From Uranotaenia lowii (Eukaryota; Arthropoda; Insecta; Diptera; Culicidae), in NCBI RefSeq assembly GCF_029784155.1, contig NC_073692.1, positions 321,901,906-321,965,905 on the forward strand: 64,000 bases of DNA, in the 5' to 3' direction. Both the position numbers and the translations under genes were made by a program. Shown here piece after piece: positions 1-12,600 of the stretch; within the stretch, counting starts at the first letter, position 1; each line of letters starts with the position of its first letter. The notes beneath the pieces were generated by a model. It was not told where the DNA came from. It ran no database searches and worked only from the letters and a program-made list of their open reading frames with translations.

Positions 1-3000
1 AACTTACACTTTTGCCGTTCGGGTCAATATGATCCGAGAGTTTGTGCGCCTTCCCCTGATGATATATATGATTCATTAATTAGGAAATTTATTCTAGTTT
101 CTGAATCTATGAAATTTCAGTTGAAATAACTTATCCGAACGTCTGGATTATGCTCCGAACGGAAAAAACCGGGGAAATGAAATGAAGGGAGATAATTCGT
201 CAATGATCACACAAATTGTGCAATGATGTGCAATGATTGAATTTGTGGTAATTTGTGGCAATTTGTTAAAAAGAATTTGAAGGTTTGAGCTCAAATGAGA
301 AAAAACAGTGCTCAGAGAGAGTGAAAATGTGCTAATTGTTGCAATTTGTGAAGCAGTTGTGGTGATCATTACCACTCCAAATGCAAAGAATTCTCTCTTG
401 ATTTCAATCCCTTGGGAAAAACCCCCGAAAATGATGTCTTCTCAGAATTTCCATATCTTCTGCTCGCTTTGGCGTATTGAAATTATTTTATATGTTTTGA
501 AATTGTGAAAAATGAACCTTTAAAATCATATATTAAAACTGAATGGCATGTGGAAGTTTCGGTCGCCAGCCTGGAATTTCCGAAAAAAAAGCTTATTTTT
601 TAAATTTTTCCTTTGCAGCGTTGTATATCATTATTTATTGAGTCGATTTTCAAAATTCAAATTTGTTATGTTTCGAGAGTAGTTGAGCTTATAAATGATT
701 AATCTTTCGGCATGAAAATCCCAAGGAAAGGAGAAAAAAAATGGTCTAGTGGACATTAAGAATTCATTGAAATTTTGAAGTACATATTTCAATCAAATAT
801 TGATAAAGTGTTATTCGTACAAAATTGAACTTTATCAAATTATGAACACTGACAATAAGTAAAGGACTAAAGAAATGAATTTGATATTTCAAATTTCGTC
901 TAGAACTCTAATAACAATTTCGAGTTATGAATGCAACAAAAGTTTCAGAGCTCAGTTGAAAAAGTTTGAATTTCAAATTAAATTTCTCGGACTAAAATTA
1001 TATTGAGTTGTTAGGATTTGATTTAAGTTGATAGTGATCTGAAATGTGTAAAAATATGTTTAGGTTAAGTTTATCTTCAGTCATGTTTAATTTTTGGTAA
1101 ACCACTAAATTGAAATATTTATCGCTCACAAAATAAAGATCATGTATTTTTTTTATTAAAAAAAATATATATTAAGGCAGGATCCACTTTTCCTATTTTT
1201 ATCATATCTTTTCGAGAAATTTTCAAATTTCGCCACTCTTACAGTGTTTCCAGTGTCGAGTAGCTATCCTCAAAAAATGAGACGAGTAGATGATACTAGA
1301 GAAGAAAAACAAGAATTTTCGCAGGGCGTGTCAATTTTTTTTGTAAGTGTAACTAAAAACTTTGCTAGAATCAGCATATGTCCAAAAATAGTGGTTTCCC
1401 GAATAAAAACTAGGGGAGTCTGGGAAAATGCTCCATAGTGACAAATCAAATGTCCAGGTGAAAAAAAATTGTCTCTTAATCTTGAAAAACCAATAATATT
1501 ACGCTTTACAAAAATGGTTCTAATTCACCTATCAACAAACTTTTCTAATTTTTCGAACACAGCTACTCAATATAAGATTCTTTAAAACACTGTACTGGCT
1601 AGATTTTCAATTTTTTCAAAAAGATATGATGAAACTAAGAAAATGGGATCAAATCTACCCACTATTCTCACTATAAAAAAATACAATTGTCATTTTTGCA
1701 TGTTTTTCACATCTTCTTAACAACTTAGACGTCTAGACGTCAATAGAAAAAAACCAACATTGAAAAATACCATGAGAAATTTGCTCTTATTTTCCCGCAC
1801 AACTATTGTGAATATATGACTAAAAAGTATTCAAGCGTTTCCGCGAAAATTTGGTCCAATTAGCATTGTCAAAAAAAAAAAACATTGCAGTGAAGGGTAA
1901 AAATTTAATAATTGAACACTAGACATTTAGAAAATTCAAACAAAATAAACAGGAGCCGGATCCATCTGCTATCTTAGTCATGGTCATATTTTTACTCATG
2001 GTTTCAAAGTTTTTTAGTCTAAGAAAAGTAACGTTTACAAGTTAGCTTTTAATCATGAAGCTCACAAGTTAAAGTAAAAATTTTACACTAAGAAATTACA
2101 GTTTCAAGCGCTTTTTAGTTAATTGTTCTTTTTGTCAAATTCTGAGTTTTCATTTTCTAATCCTCATTTTGAAGTTTTGAGTTTTGATTAAAGGACTAGC
2201 ATTGAAATATTATTATCTTAAATGTAAAATTCATCATGTTTCATGCTTTCCAGTTTTGAAAAACAATCAATTTTCTAGTTCAGATTTTTAAGCGTTGAGA
2301 ATTCAAATATAAGAATCGAATGTTTGGGATGTTTGATAGTTTTCTTATCATTTTCAAATCCAAATCAAATAATTTGATGGAAACTGTTTACTTAACCAAT
2401 GTTTAATTTCTCACGTTTTTCATATCGCTGGGTTATTCATCTAGTTGTTTTTATCAGTTTCAAATTTAAAATTGATAAAAACAACCAGATGAATTAACCC
2501 GTTTTTTTCAGGATTTCAAAATGAAAAATAACTTTGAAAATATGTAGGTAGGTGCATAGAACTAAAAACAAAATAAAATAATCGGAGTAAATTTTAAATT
2601 TCTTTGATGGAGTCTCAAATAGGGAAGATAAGGGGCATAACGAGCACCCTAGGCAAAGTGGGTACCCTCTTTTCTAAGGACATATGCATTTTTTTTTTCA
2701 AATAAATTTTCACGAGGAACAGTTTTGAAGTTCCTATAGTATTATTTTTTCAGCAAAAAGGAAATCTCCTCATCATTTTTACAAAAATATTTACAAAAAA
2801 ACCAACTAGGTTCTAAAGTGACGAAAATATTATAATTTTTTTGCACCGTCCACATTGTTCTTCAATTTTTCACTATCATTGAATTTTTGATTTTTCACTA
2901 TAATCAATTTTAAAAAGCGTTTTTTTAACTTGTTGACTCGGGGCGACCAGAGCACCATTGATTGGGGCAAGATGGACATTTTCTGCCGTAGAATCTAGCA

Positions 3001-3235
3001 GCGAATTCAACTCCATGAAGTCAACTGAATTATAGAGCTACAACTTGACTTGTTCACATCTGACGATTTGGCCTACTGGTAAGGTGCCGGAGAGATAATC
3101 AGAGGACTTCCTTGTGAAGGCGATTTTTTTCATTTATCATTCATTGGAAATAGACTTTTTTAGTGTCTGAACATGAAACAATGATGTAACTTACATATTT
3201 TAGTTGTTTTCTATGGTTAAATTAGACTTCTCAAG
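1..3235. other. AT-rich DNA, no gene seen
   Basis: I see no open reading frame over about 100 codons, no splice-bounded coding segment and no transposon ends here, apart from one hairpin near 2.43-2.50 kb. Homopolymer A and T runs are common. A short stretch near 2620-3130 is slightly richer in GC but its open frames are short and unremarkable. Confidence 0.6.
2431..2499. repeat. Imperfect hairpin, about 30-bp stem
   Basis: The left arm (2431-2460) starts GGTTATTCATCTAGTTG. The right arm (2469-2499) is its reverse complement with about three mismatches and one extra base, around an 8-base AT loop. The size is that of a microRNA precursor, but the same shape is also left by a small MITE. No target-site duplication is evident. 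Which of the two it is cannot be decided from sequence alone. Confidence 0.7.
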
Positions 3236-3261
3236 GTGGCCATTATGCCCTCATCTCACCT

Positions 3262-3760
3262 ATACTCATTTCTCACTTCTCATGTCTCACTTCGCACTTC
3301 TCACGACTCATTTCTCACTTCTCACGGTTCACGTCTCACGGCTCTCTTTTCAGGTCTCAGACCTCAGGCCTCAGACCTCAGGCTTCAGGTCTCCGGCCTC
3401 AGGTCTCAGGTCTCAAGTCTCATGTCTCATGTGTCAGGTCTCAAATCTCAGGTCTCAGGCTCCAAGTATCATGTTTTATGTCTCATGTCTCAGGTCTTAG
3501 GTCTCAGGTTTCAAGTCTCAGGTCTCATGTCTCATGTCTCAGGTTTCAAGTCTTATGTCTCAAGTCTCAAATTCCAGGTCCCAGGTCTCAGGTCGCAGAT
3601 CGCATGTCTCATTTCTCAGGTCTCAAGTCTCAGGTCTCAGGTTCCATGTCTGAGGGCTCAGGTCTCTGGTCTCAGGTCTCTCATGGCTAATGTCTCATAT
3701 CTCATGTTTCAGGTCTCAGGTCTCATTTCTCAAGTCTAAGATTTCATGTCTAAATATCTC
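3262..3760. repeat. 7-bp tandem array, unit GGTCTCA
   Basis: About 70 degenerate copies of a 7-bp unit, most often GGTCTCA, with variants such as AAGTCTC and ATGTCTC, run without interruption. The first 100 bp are less regular (CACTTCTCA-like). Because 7 is not a multiple of 3, every frame reads through a 21-base, 7-residue cycle (for example SGLRSQV). This explains the open frames of 98 and 167 codons on the plus strand here; I do not regard them as genes. Confidence 0.92.
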
Positions 3761-5100
3761 AACTTCCAGAGCAGTCCTCTTGTCCCAACTTCATAAGTTT
3801 TTTTTCGCGATTTTCGGCAATCAGCACGATTTTTCACGCGGTTTTTAGGAATCATCACAGTTTTCTTTTACGCGGTACGTAGACAAGCGTATTCTTACCG
3901 TATTCTGTATTAAAAACTGACTTTTTAAGTACGTTGTACTTTCTCACCGACTTTTTTTTTCTTGTGATCATGACCTTTATTTTTAAAAAATTAATCCCCA
4001 ATTTTAATGTGCAATATAATTTTGATACCGAGTTCGCAAATAAATTTCTATTTTTATTTAAAAGTAAGTTGCGCAACTTAATCAAGACGCCTAAAAAAAA
4101 TCAGTCAAAAGTATTCCATATCTTAATTTTTCATTCTCATTCGTTATCTGATAGTTTTACTGAAAGTTGAATTTTCAATCCTTTTCACATGTGTAGATGA
4201 GAAAATTTTCTCAATACAACAATATATTTCAGTGACAACAATAAACAACAACAACAACAACAGTTCCACGCTCTTTCGGTTTCCACCTGAACCGAAATAA
4301 TAGTTTACCAAACCAAATATTCTTTGTTCCAGATCAATCACAACAAAATCGAAATCCTAGCAAAACTAGCGTAGCTTTCTTCCAGAAGCTTTTCCTAGTG
4401 AAACCTTCGCCAAAAGTTGGCACAGGAAGTTTTGCACCTATTCTACGACATCAATCAACGGTAACTCGAATTGCATCGCATAAGAATTTCATCGATCAAA
4501 CTCATCATCGTGTTACATCAAACTAGCGTTGTTGGGAAAACGCAAATCCAATCACGACAAATAAGCATAGAGGTTCTAGTGGAGCAAAACGAATCTGTGA
4601 TATAACGACACCTTCATTCAGCAAGCCATCCACAGGCCAGACACAGGGATCAGGGGCCTTCCCTTCGACGAGGGTCACATCGAGGGCTTCCGGGTGACGC
4701 AACTGGAAGCAGCCGTGGCGAAAATTGCATTTTGTTTGAGAAGAAAAGCCGTTTTTTTCTCCTTCTGTGATTAGCTCGACGTAAGCCAACGGCGATGGCT
4801 GGTAAGACGAACCCGAACGAAAAAAAGTGAATTTTTAATTAACCTGCTTAAAGTTTAATCAAAAAGCAAAGGAGAATAGAGAGAAAAACAACACCCACGT
4901 GACGCCCATCAGATGTGTTTTAAGTCGGTAGTGCAAAAAAAGCAAAAGTTTTCCTCCTAGCCAAGCTAAAAAGGTGTAGCAAAACCAAACCCAAAAAAAG
5001 AAGGCGAAGTTTTACAGCGCTACGAATCTCATTGCAGTTTTTATGCGATTTGGAGCGATTAAAAAAGTGCAAATTAGGGCGTGATAAAATTTTTAATCCA
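3761..5100. other. Higher-complexity DNA upstream of a possible host exon
   Basis: AT-rich up to about 4350, then more mixed in composition from 4350 to 5100, with a short GC-rich stretch at 4600-4720. No repeat or transposon end is recognised and open frames are short (88 codons at most). It could be promoter-proximal DNA of the gene whose first exon may lie at 5.1-5.46 kb. Confidence 0.4.
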
Positions 5101-5139
5101 TTAGCCATAAAAAGAGATGAATGCGAAACATTTTTAACG

Positions 5140-5391
5140 TGTCAGTGAGCGGCGGCAGACGTCAGTGTTTTAAAGTTTTTAGCAAGCCATTGTGTTCCGG
5201 GGAAATTGGCGGATAATTACCCGGCTCGATAGTGATGCGCGAAAGTCGTGAATCGTGAAGTTTTATCTCCGAAAATTACGTCTTGCCGGTTTTACGAGGT
5301 GTGATTTTAAGTGAATTCTGTGCGCCAGGCTGTGGTGGCGATAGTTTGATTTTTAAACCAACTCGGTCGGCTTACATGAGATCGTTACACA
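5140..5391 (+). promoter_or_regulatory. Possible transcription start and 5' UTR
   Basis: Two arthropod initiator-like TCAGT motifs occur at 5142-5146 and 5162-5166. They open a 250-bp stretch that is clearly richer in GC than its surroundings and leads to an ATG with a good start context at 5392. No convincing TATA box or downstream promoter element is placed correctly. The assignment rests on composition, the initiator motifs and the following splice donor, so it is weak. Confidence 0.25.
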
Positions 5392-5462
5392 ATGGTGGAA
5401 AAAGCGGAAGGATTCCTGTTCCGGAAACCGGTGTACCAGTACTTTCAGTATCTCGAAACAAC
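5392..5462 (+). CDS. Possible first coding exon of an unidentified host gene
   Basis: The ATG at 5392 sits in the context ACACAATGG, a good eukaryotic start. It opens 23 codons plus two bases (MVEKAEGFLF, then RKPVYQYFQYLE) and runs straight into a consensus splice donor GTAAGT at 5463-5468. The peptide is rich in aromatic and charged residues, as real N-termini often are. I do not recognise the protein. A second frame starting at 5374 is open over the same interval and reaches the same donor, so the frame is not certain. No matching second exon was found in this window; the intron would carry the 3-kb satellite that follows. Confidence 0.33.
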
Positions 5463-5468
5463 GTAAGT
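5463..5468 (+). other. Consensus splice donor GTAAGT
   Basis: The hexamer GTAAGT follows AAC and matches the insect 5' splice-site consensus exactly. It supports reading 5392-5462 as the end of an exon. On its own, such a hexamer occurs by chance every few kilobases. Confidence 0.35.
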
Positions 5469-5559
5469 TGGTTGTGAATGACCGTGACAAATGTTAAACT
5501 ATTTATGATTTTTGACGTTCTAGTTTTAGTGATCATCTATTGATTCTTAACTACAGATA

Positions 5560-8500
5560 TTATGAATTCTGGATTACAGATTCCAGATTCTGCACTCTAG
5601 ACTGAGAACTTTTGACTCTAGACTGTGAACTTTAGACTTTTGACTCTGAATTCTGGATTCTACATTCCAGGCCTCTGAACTCTGCAATTTGATTCCTGGA
5701 TTCTAGACTCACTATCCAAGACTCGGAACTCTGTTCTCTTTAATCTCGACCCTAGACTTTAAACTCTGAGCTCGGGTCGTTAAACTATCAACGCTGGACT
5801 CTAAACTCTGGAATCTTTAGTCTGGACTCTGGACCCTGAACCGTGGATTCTAGCATCTGAACTCTGAAATCTGAATCCTGCATTTTAAACTCAGTACTCT
5901 GGACCCTGAACTATGGACTTTGAGTTCATGACTCTAGACCCTGGATACTGAACTTCTGACTCTTAACTTTGAACTCTGGACTCTGACTGAACTATGGACT
6001 TTGAAATCTGATCTATGAACTCTGAACCCTAATCCCTAAACTCTAGACTCTGAATCCTAGGCTCTCAGTTCTTGGCTTTGGACCCTGTAATTTGGACCCT
6101 AAGTTTTGACTTAGTATTCAGGACTCTGAACTCTGGCCCTGGACTGTGGACTTTTGTCTAAGTATGTATCTGGACTTTGAACTTTGGACTCTAGACCCTG
6201 AACTCTGGATTCTTAACTCTTGAATTTGAACTCTGGACTTAGGACTATGAATTCTGGAATCTGAACTCTGAACTCTGGAATCTGAAATTTAAATCCTGGT
6301 TTCTTGACTCAAGACTCTAGAATTTGATCTTTGAAATCTGTACTCTGGATTCTGGGCTCTAAACCTTGGACTCTTGTGAATTGACTTCTTTTGACTCTTG
6401 GACTCTAAAGTCTGAACTCTGGACTTTGGACGCTAGACTTAGAACTATCAACACTGGAATCTGAACTCTGAACTCTGGAATCTGAAATTTGAATCCTATT
6501 TTCTTGACTCAAGACTCTGGACTTGGATTTTTGAAATCGGTACACTGTACACCAGGCTCTAGACTCTTGACTCCTGAATCTTGACTTTTTTTGACTCTTG
6601 AACATGGACCATGGAGCCGAGATTCTGGCCTTTCAAATCTCAACTCTAGAACCGGGATACTACTCTCAGGACATTTGACATTGAACTCCGGACTCTGAAC
6701 TCTAGACTCTGAGCTCCGGACTTTGGACTCTGAACTTAGTACTATGAACACTGGAATCTGAACTCTGAACTCTTGAAACTGAAATTGGAATCCTGGTTGC
6801 TGAACTCAAGACTCTGGACTTTGATCTTTGAAATCTGTATTTTGGACTCTTGAATATTGACTTCTTTCGACTCTTGGACTCTTGATCATAGAACATAGAC
6901 CTGAGATTCTGGCCTCTGAAATGTAAACTCTAGATCCTGGATTCTACTCTCAAGACATTGGACACTAAACTCTGAACACCGAATAATGAACTCTATACTT
7001 TGAACTCTAGACTCTGAACTCCGGACTTTGGACTCTGAATGTAGTACTTTGAACACCGGAATCTGAACTCTGGACTTTGGACTAGAAACACTGGGATCTG
7101 AACTCTGAACTCTGGAATCTGAAATTTGAATCCTTGTTTCTTTACTCAGGACTCTGGACTTTGATCTTTGAAATCTTTACTCAGTACTATGGGCTCTAGA
7201 CTCTGGACTCTTGAATATTGACATCGTTTGACCCTTGGACTCTTGAATATAGTGCATGGACCTAAGATTCTGGCATCTGAAATCTCAACTCAAGATCCTG
7301 GATTCTACTTTCAGGACATTGGACACTGAACACTGGAATCTGAACTCAAAACTTTGGAATCTGAAATTGGAATCCTGGTTTCTTGACTCAGGACTCTGGA
7401 CTTTGAACTTTATTTTCTATTTTATGAACTCCAGGCTCTACTCTAAACTCTTGACTCTTGAATCTTGACTTCTTTCAACTCTTGACTCTTGAATATGAAC
7501 AATGGGCCCGAGATTCTGGCCTCTAAAATCTCAACTCTAGAGCCTCTAGATCCTGGATTCTACTCTCAGGACATTGGACACTGAACTCCGGACTCTGAAC
7601 TCTAGACTCTGAACTCTGGACTTAGGACTATGAACACTGGAATCAGAACTCTGAAACCTAAAATTTTAATCCTGGTTTCTTGGACTCTGGACTTTGATCT
7701 TTGAAATCTGTACTCGGGACTCTAGGCTCTAAACTCTGAACTCTTGAATCTTGACTTCTTTTGACTCTTGGACTCTTGAATATGGACCATGGACCCGTTA
7801 TTCTGGCCTCTGAAATTTCAACTCTAGATTCTAGATTCTACTCTCAGAACATTGGACACTGAACTCTGGACTCTGAACTCTAGACTCTGAACTATGAACT
7901 TTGGATTATGGACTGAGGACCATGAACACTGGAATCTGAACTCTGAACTCTAGAATCTGAAATTTTAATCCTGCTTTCTTGACTCAGGACTCTGGACTTT
8001 GATCTTTGAAATCTGTACTCTAGACTCCAGGTTCTAAACTCTGGACTCTTTAATCTTGACTTCTTTGGACTCTTGAACTCTTGAATATGGACCACGAACC
8101 CGAGATTCTGGCTTCTGAAATCTCAACTCTAGATCCTGGATTCTATTCTCAGGACATTGGACACTGATCTCTGGACTCTGAACTCTTAGCTCTGAACTCT
8201 GGACTTTGAACGCTGAGCAAAGGACTATAAACACTGGAATCTGAACTCTGAACTCTGAAATCTGAAATTTCAATCCCTGTTTCTTGACTCAGGACTCTGG
8301 ACTTTGATCTTTGAAATCGGTACTGTAGACTCAAGACTCTAAACTCTGGACTCTTGAACCTTGACTTCTTTTGACTCTTGAACTTTTGCATATGGACCAC
8401 GGAACCGAGATTCTGGCCTCTGAAATCTCAACTCTAGATCCCGGGCTCTACTCTCAGGACATTTGAGACTGATCTCTGGACTCTGAACTCTAGAATTTAA

Positions 8501-8630
8501 ACTCTGGACTTTGGACTATGATCACTGGAATCTGAACTCTTTAATCTGAAATTTGAATCCTGGTTTTTTGACTCAGGGCTCTGAATTTTGATCTTTGAAA
8601 CCTGTACTCTGGACTCTTGAATATTGACTT
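5560..8630. repeat. 7-bp satellite (GGACTCT/GAACTCT) with ~305-bp higher-order repeat
   Basis: About 3 kb of a degenerate 7-bp unit, mostly GGACTCT or GAACTCT. From about 6400 the units are organised into longer repeats. The landmark GATTCTGGCC (with variants) recurs near 6621, 6905, 7266, 7512, 7799, 8104 and 8409, giving spacings of 284, 361, 246, 287, 305 and 305 bp. The last copies are the most regular, as expected from recent unequal exchange. The many 60-80 codon minus-strand frames here are heptad translations of the satellite, not genes. Confidence 0.95.
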
Positions 8631-9570
8631 ATTTTTACTTTTGCCTTTTGATTAAATTTTGACTCTGGTTCTTTATTTTTAACGAATATGGGTTCTAAAT
8701 TGTAATGCAAAAATATTTTCAGGGGTAAATCAATCTCCATACAAACAAAACCAAACAACCAATCGCCTCAATCCAATAAACTATGGTCGCCGACTCAGTA
8801 AGCTGACTAATTTCCTAATCACTTCCCATTGCTCTCAAATTAGGTTCCCCTCCCGGCATCAGCATTCTTTTTTGATAAGCCACAGAGAAAAACCATCGTT
8901 AGGTCCACGCGTTGTCGAAAATTGTAATTTAGTCAAACCACCAAGTCAACAGTCTACATACTCTCATATAGTGTCGACCTTCTTGCCACGTGCCGTATTT
9001 CGATGCTTTTGTTCCAGACGAACTAGTCCGTTTGTCGACGACGAAACTCTAGAAGTAGAAATTTAATTACGCAAGCCAATAAAGTCGCAGCCACAGTCAC
9101 AGTCACGAAGCATAAAAATAAATATGTTTAGAAGCGCGGGTGGCATGTGGCTTGTGTTTGATAAGCGATTTTGGGATAGAAAAGCAATTGGAGCAATTGA
9201 CGTTTTTAGCTAATCTTAGTAATGGCGGTCCAGTTAGATGCAGAATTTTAGTATCAACCTTCCATGAGGAGCATGATTCATTAAAATTGATATGAATCAC
9301 AGCATTTGTTTGTAAAGTTTTAGACAAATATTCGATCAGCCTTTTTTTAAAAAATAATAACGTTCAAAACATCAAAATCTTATTTTTTTTTTCTCGAAAC
9401 GCTTACATTTCGTCTCAATGGCTTCATCGCGTTTTTGAGATGATTTTGAATTGAACTCGTTTAATACCGCTCAGTATTAATTTTAACTGGTTTTGTTTAT
9501 TTCTACGTAAACAAAAACTTCTTTTTGAAAAAAATTGAAAAAGAAACCACCGGGTATACTACAGGCTGCT

Positions 9571-9642
9571 GTAGCGTAGTCGGTTATGTGTTGTCCTAGA
9601 AAACGAAGATTGCGGGTTCAAATCCTGCACATTGAAGTTGGT
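9571..9642 (+). repeat. tRNA-like relic (SINE head or tRNA pseudogene)
   Basis: An A-box-like TAGCGTAGTCGGTTA is followed at a tRNA-like distance by a clear B box, GGTTCAAATCC. The T-arm pairs well (GCGGG with CCTGC). The flanking bases do not form a 7-bp acceptor stem, so it is not a functional tRNA. A tRNA-derived SINE fragment and an old tRNA pseudogene are both possible. Confidence 0.5.
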
Positions 9643-12600
9643 AATTTTTTTTTAATAGTTTCTAGATACCTTTTTTTGTTTCTTCCATTCTTATACAGTA
9701 CCATTTATAATTGTATAGATATTGGAAGCATGTGCACTGTCACTTCGACTTTGAAGTTCCATAACTTTTTAGTCTGATGATATTTTTTGATCATGATGAA
9801 GTTCGAAACTCATCATTCCGGAATATAAAAAAAAAATTAAAATTATAAACCATTTTTGAAATATGGATTCGAAATTTTTACTCCTTATTCTTATGGCGAA
9901 TTGAAACTTTGAAAAGTTCCATAAAGGTGATCCAGAAATGAAATATTAGAGTTTCATCACTCGGAAACTTCAGTCAGGATAGGAATTTAAATTTTGTATT
10001 CAGGTTAAAAATGCAGAATTCGGAATTAAAATTCAAAATTTCCCATAACAGAACACAAAACAGGTAAAAACCACTGTTATAAAATAAAGTCTAAACTCAT
10101 TTTAAAACTTGCGTACCTTGAAAAATCTAAGTTTCAATTTTTAGGATTTCAATAATGAAATAAACTATTAATGATAATTTATTGTTGATAAAATAAATTG
10201 AACTTCATCTTCGGGTTCAGAAAATACATTTTATTGGTTTGTTGTTAACCGTTTATTATATTGAAGATATGTACTTTAAAAAATTTAAACCAAAATCTGA
10301 TTGTACGAGTTTTCAAGGGTTAAAGATAAATCTGATTTGAATCCCAAACAAGTTTCTTTTTTAAATAAAGCCTTCATGATTCCTCCCTCATTCATTTTTT
10401 TTAATTAAAAAAAAACTTAACACTTTTAGGATTAGGAAGAATCTTGTCACCAAAACCCCACCTTTAAGGCAGTTCTTCCTACGGCCCTGGTGTGAGATAT
10501 AAGAGAATATCTGCAAAATAATTCCATAATAAATTTATCTTTAAAATCGGTGTATTTCTACAATTTTGTTAGCTACTAATTTTTTTTTTTTTGAAGCTCA
10601 GAAAAATTTATCTCGGATTTTTATATTTTAAAAATGGACTACCAACAACCTAGGAACAGTTTTGGCGTGTTTTATGCAAATTACCGTACAATTTTTAAGG
10701 CCTTTGGCGACCGCTTTTCGGATGGTTCTTATCGAAACGAAATACATTTTTTAAACCCTTAGTTAAATCTCACATAATCTTCCTTTTCGTACTATTTCTT
10801 ACCAACATAAGTCCTACGAATGAGTATTAAAGGATTGTTTGCCTAATGTACAGACAATTAAAATTGGCTTAGCCAGAACCTAATGCCTTGAAAATCATAA
10901 ACATGATCAGAATACCACCAACCATGCGTAACTGATATCCGAATGCCTCCGAAGCTTCCAGCAATCGGACAATAAACCGAAACGTATCACATTGTAGGAA
11001 TGGTCAAACCAAAAGTTGCTATATCGATCAGACAAACCGCCAGCCCGTCGCAGTGCCGTGTTAATGTGTCTATTTTTAATTTTTATGAACCGAATCGAAA
11101 AATTAAATTTCATATGGAGCTCTCTGTTCGGTGCAGAATGCTGCACAACCACCTCGAAGCATAAATACCCAATTTTTCATTTTTCGGCAGAGGAAGACAT
11201 AAAACTTAACCCTCCACGCCACCACCACCCATACTGGCCAGTGCTCGCTCACCCACTCCGGCAATGGTTTTCGATAGGAATCAATAAATCAGTTTACGAG
11301 GATTCCCCGGATTGAGACGAAGGATTATTTATGTTTTTATGCGATTATCGGAACCGGTGCGGCAGCACCACAACCCGGCAGAGCGAGAGTGTGAAAGAAA
11401 ATTTTTGAAGACAGGAGAGAGCCGGTGACAGCATAGCAGCATAAATTGCCATCGAAAATCCGTAAGTCAACTTGCGAGAGAGGAAAATGGAAAACAGAAA
11501 GTTTTATCGTTTTATATCGTTTAAGTGAACTTCTCCCATTTACTCTCTCGACTGTAGGGTGGAATGAATTTTGTATTTTCCAAATGAACTCAAGAGATTT
11601 TCTCTGTCAGCGAAAAGTGGCAGAGAGATGAACTGTCTCGCTCTCTTGTTTACGATTGTTGAACTCGGTTCGGTCGGCAGGCAAGACGGATCTTCTGACT
11701 TCTGTCTGGATTAATTTTGATATTAGTACAACTCCAACTACCGTCGGAGAATGGTTGATAATATGGATCAGTTTGATCAACAACTAACACTAAAATTCGC
11801 ACCCAACTAATGTAAAAAATTTCTGTGTAACAGGGAATGCGAAATTTTGTAGAAAATTCATTATGTTGTTCTTCTAACCCTCTAAAAACTTATTTTTCGC
11901 TTTTGAATTCACAGTAGTTTCTTTTATGATTACATCCAACTTTAGTTCAACGAAAAACTTCAGCGTTTAGGAAATTTTTATAGGAAAAAAAGCTTCATAA
12001 CCACAGGGAATGAAGAACTTAATTATCATTATTTTTTCAGTTGTAGTTTCAGCCATCTTTCCCTTTTTTCTTATGCATATTAAGGCTACATCGAATCAAC
12101 ATAATTTTTGTAATAAAAATTTCACATATAACTGAGATGTCTCTCTCCAGAATCCAGAATGGTTGAAATTCCAAGGTCAAACAGCCATTTTTTTTAGATC
12201 GCAGAAAAACACATGGAATAAAAATTTCTGAGGCTACCAAAATGTTTTTTTTTTTTTGAAAAATTGGTTCATTTACTGTTCTTTCTTTTTTTCGAACTTC
12301 ACTTGGCTGTAGCTTTTGACAACTGCTTATAAAACCATTGTCATCTTGACATAAGCATGAATTGCTTCACATGTTTTGAAACATTATGCGCAAAAATAAG
12401 ATAAAATAATGATTTATTTTATGCCGATTTTGCGTAAGGCGGGTTGGGTTTTAACACTCAAAGTCAGATTTGGTTACTCCAAGGACCGTCGTGAAAAAAA
12501 AGTGAGAACGCCAGATCTTGAGCCGTGTATCTCAGGAACTAGATAACCGATTTCTACAAATTTTATACTATTGTATTTCTTGAAGTCTCAAATTCTTGTT

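Noticed and set aside
3204..3739. Plus-strand frames of 98 and 167 codons with heptad repeats
   Set aside because: They are translations of a 7-bp tandem repeat; the same pattern appears in other frames and no domain or start context supports them.
6405..8400. Several 60-83 codon minus-strand frames rich in Ser, Arg, Val and Gln
   Set aside because: Same cause: the GGACTCT satellite read in reverse. They overlap each other and change with each unit.
9571..9642. Functional tRNA gene
   Set aside because: No acceptor-stem pairing and no good anticodon stem despite a good B box.
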